Assembly (NCBI RefSeq): GCF_027946175.1
Contig: NZ_AP026671.1
Location: forward strand, 1,054,001 to 1,118,000
Length of the DNA: 64,000 nt
Reading direction: 5' to 3'
Source: Nitratiruptor tergarcus DSM 16512
Lineage (GTDB): Bacteria; Campylobacterota; Campylobacteria; Campylobacterales; Nitratiruptoraceae
Part shown: one piece after another, positions 62,754-64,000 of the stretch
Position numbering within the stretch: the first letter of the stretch is position 1
Layout of the letters: each line of letters opens with the position of its first letter
Position numbers and translations under genes: made by a program
The notes under the pieces: model-generated
Database searches by the model: none
Told to the model about the DNA's origin: nothing
The model's input: the letters and a program-made list of their open reading frames with translations, nothing else

Positions 62754-63323
62754 CTAACGATTTTTAAAATCCATTCTACATCCAAATTCACTATCAAGTA
62801 AAAGATTCACTTTTTTCATTTTTTTATCAAACCCTCGGATTTTGACTTCTATTTGCCCATTTTTTAATAGCTCTTTTGCATCTTTTTTGGTTAGCATTTT
62901 GCCTCCAAATTTTTTGATACTATCTTTAAATATAGCAAACTCGCACCCCTCTTCCCATTTACTACATCCGTAACTTAGTGGATACTCCACTATATCCGCT
63001 CCACACACTGGGCAACTCCCAAGTGATTCTGCTGCAATACCTGCTGTAAAATCGACTTGTGGTAAAAATTTGCTAGCTTTTTGCACAAGCTCCACCCAAA
63101 AGAGACGCTCAATGCCACTACTTATTTTAAAAGAGAGTTGGACTGAACCCTTCAATAGTGCTCGCATCTCTTTGGGAGTGATAGTTGGGTGTCCAAGATG
63201 AGACAGGGAGCTTTTGCCGATGCTAAAGTCACACCCTTTTACAAATCCAGCGCACCCATAAAAGCTTCCTCTATCTACAACAGCCTTACCGCACTTTGGA
63301 CACTTTCCAACTTTAGATTGCAT
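62754..63323 (-). CDS. orphan topoisomerase-type zinc-ribbon/C-terminal-repeat protein
   Basis: A 189-aa protein made of two copies of the zinc and C-terminal repeat module of topoisomerase I/III: CPKCGKAVVDRGSFYGCAGFVKGC then PTITPKEMRALLKG, and CPVCGADIVEYPLSYGCSKWEEGC then MLTKKDAKELLKNG. It lacks any catalytic part, so it probably binds single-stranded nucleic acid. ATG 63323 overlaps the end of the HIT gene; a TTG one codon earlier is possible. Confidence 0.82.
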   Translation of the reverse strand: MQSKVGKCPKCGKAVVDRGSFYGCAGFVKGCDFSIGKSSLSHLGHPTITPKEMRALLKGSVQLSFKISSGIERLFWVELVQKASKFLPQVDFTAGIAAESLGSCPVCGADIVEYPLSYGCSKWEEGCEFAIFKDSIKKFGGKMLTKKDAKELLKNGQIEVKIRGFDKKMKKVNLLLDSEFGCRMDFKNR

Positions 63324-63678
63324 CAAGTTTTGCTCTTAACCTCTTAATAAACTCTTCCATCGAAGGGATCTGCACATTGCCTTCTCGCTGCTTCTTGCCC
63401 CAAAGAGGCTCTGGGAAGAAGCTGTCATTTTCAAATCTTGCCTGTATGTGCCAGTGGACTTGCGGCACATAGTTGCCAAAGGAGGCGATATTAATTTTAT
63501 CTGGCTTAAAATAGTCTATCATCTCTTTTTCTACAATCTCTAAAGCTTTGTAGATTGCCTCTTTAGTCTTCTCATCGCACTCGCTCATCTCTTTGCATCT
63601 TTTTTTGGCGAAAATTTTCAGCCACGGAACTTCACCAGGCTCACTTTCAATAGTGATATACTCATTTTCATAAATCAT
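63313..63678 (-). CDS. HIT-family nucleotide hydrolase/transferase
   Basis: A 121-aa protein with the histidine triad motif VPQVHWHIQAR (H-x-H) and VPWLKIFAKKRCKEMSE before it. HIT proteins act on nucleoside phosphoramidates or dinucleotides. The frame opens 27 codons further up, but AGAGGAG precedes the ATG at 63678 (MIYENEYITIE). It overlaps the downstream zinc-protein gene. Confidence 0.87.
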   Translation of the reverse strand: MIYENEYITIESEPGEVPWLKIFAKKRCKEMSECDEKTKEAIYKALEIVEKEMIDYFKPDKINIASFGNYVPQVHWHIQARFENDSFFPEPLWGKKQREGNVQIPSMEEFIKRLRAKLDAI

Positions 63679-63850
63679 CCAAACTCCTCTTTTCAACAAT
63701 CTCTTCGCTTTTACTTTCTCCATAGGGAGCAAAAAGTTTTTAAAAATTAAATATAACATTTTTTCTTTTTAATATCTTTTTAAGTAATATCTATTACACT
63801 TTTTATTGTAACATGAACCCTAATTACAATCTTAGCTACAAAGGAAAAAA

Positions 63851-64000
63851 ATGAGAAAAATATTGATACTTATATTAGCATCTCTTACACTTTTTGCCTC
63901 TATCAATTGGTATACAGATTTCAATAAAGCATACCAAGAATCACTTGCAACCAACAAACCTCTTTTTGTCTTTATTGAACGACTCAATCCCCCCTGTCAG
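63851..64000 (+). CDS. secreted thioredoxin-fold protein (5' part only)
   Basis: The first 50 codons of a gene cut by the window edge. It has a signal peptide (KILILILASLTLFAS), then INWYTDFNKAYQESLATNKPLFVFIERLNPPCQ, the usual start of periplasmic thioredoxin-like proteins in which a lone or paired Cys follows the beta strand. The active-site sequence lies beyond the edge. AAAGGAAAAAA precedes the ATG. Confidence 0.65.
   Translation, partial: MRKILILILASLTLFASINWYTDFNKAYQESLATNKPLFVFIERLNPPCQ

Noticed and set aside
1-64000. tRNA, rRNA or other classical RNA genes
   Set aside because: None recognised on reading either strand; gene-free stretches are short and explained by repeats, leaders or promoters. 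A tRNAscan/Rfam run would settle it.

Overview
The window looks like a low-GC genome segment from Campylobacterota, most likely a deep-sea vent, Nitratiruptor/Nautilia-type chemolithotroph. I infer this from protein style, from the peb4-fba gene order shared with Campylobacter, and from an NrfD/4Fe-4S respiratory pair. No rRNA or tRNA gene was seen.

Layout. 1-42.1 kb is ordinary chromosomal backbone, mostly on the minus strand in tightly overlapping operons. It holds the respiratory Fe-S pair; pit, a spore-photoproduct-lyase-like gene and an eIF2B-like gene; hisD; a PLP enzyme; fba and peb4; yebC; nth; a galU/pepD/TonB-receptor/cobO operon; mutY; a BrnT-type toxin-antitoxin pair; metH; a di-heme peroxidase with an FNR-type promoter; a cell-envelope operon (carB, mreC, mreB, clpX, lpxA, fabZ, queH, nadE, cyclophilin); a FadL/acyl-CoA ligase/panE group; an EAL-HDOD protein; and an M3 peptidase. 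42.2-43.9 kb is a graveyard of toxin-antitoxin-like fragments and structured repeats.

43.96-62.1 kb is a large type III-A CRISPR-Cas island. The interference operon runs on the minus strand: cas6, cas10, csm2, csm3, csm4, csm5, a CARF effector with a RelE-like tail, a broken csx20, a PIN toxin-antitoxin pair, csx1 (CARF-HEPN), csx20, a membrane protein, a WYL regulator and a lipoprotein. It continues into one adaptation module (cas2, cas1, a solo Cas1-N-terminal-like protein, a second cas2) and CRISPR array 1 (10 spacers). On the plus strand a second module, cas2 and a reverse transcriptase-Cas1 fusion, feeds array 2 (7 spacers). The repeats of the two arrays share an identical 25-nt 3' part but differ in their 5' part. 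This suggests one Cas6/Csm machine served by two integrases. In both arrays the deduced crRNAs are antisense to purine-rich, protein-like sequence, as expected for mRNA targeting and possibly for RNA-derived spacer acquisition.

The trailing ends of both arrays are cut off by members of one family of two-hairpin repeats, with variable stems and a constant loop, that I cannot match to a known element. Past the island come a small membrane protein whose Shine-Dalgarno sequence is locked in a perfect hairpin, an IS200/IS605-like palindromic remnant, an orphan topoisomerase-type zinc protein, a HIT protein and the start of a secreted thioredoxin-fold protein.
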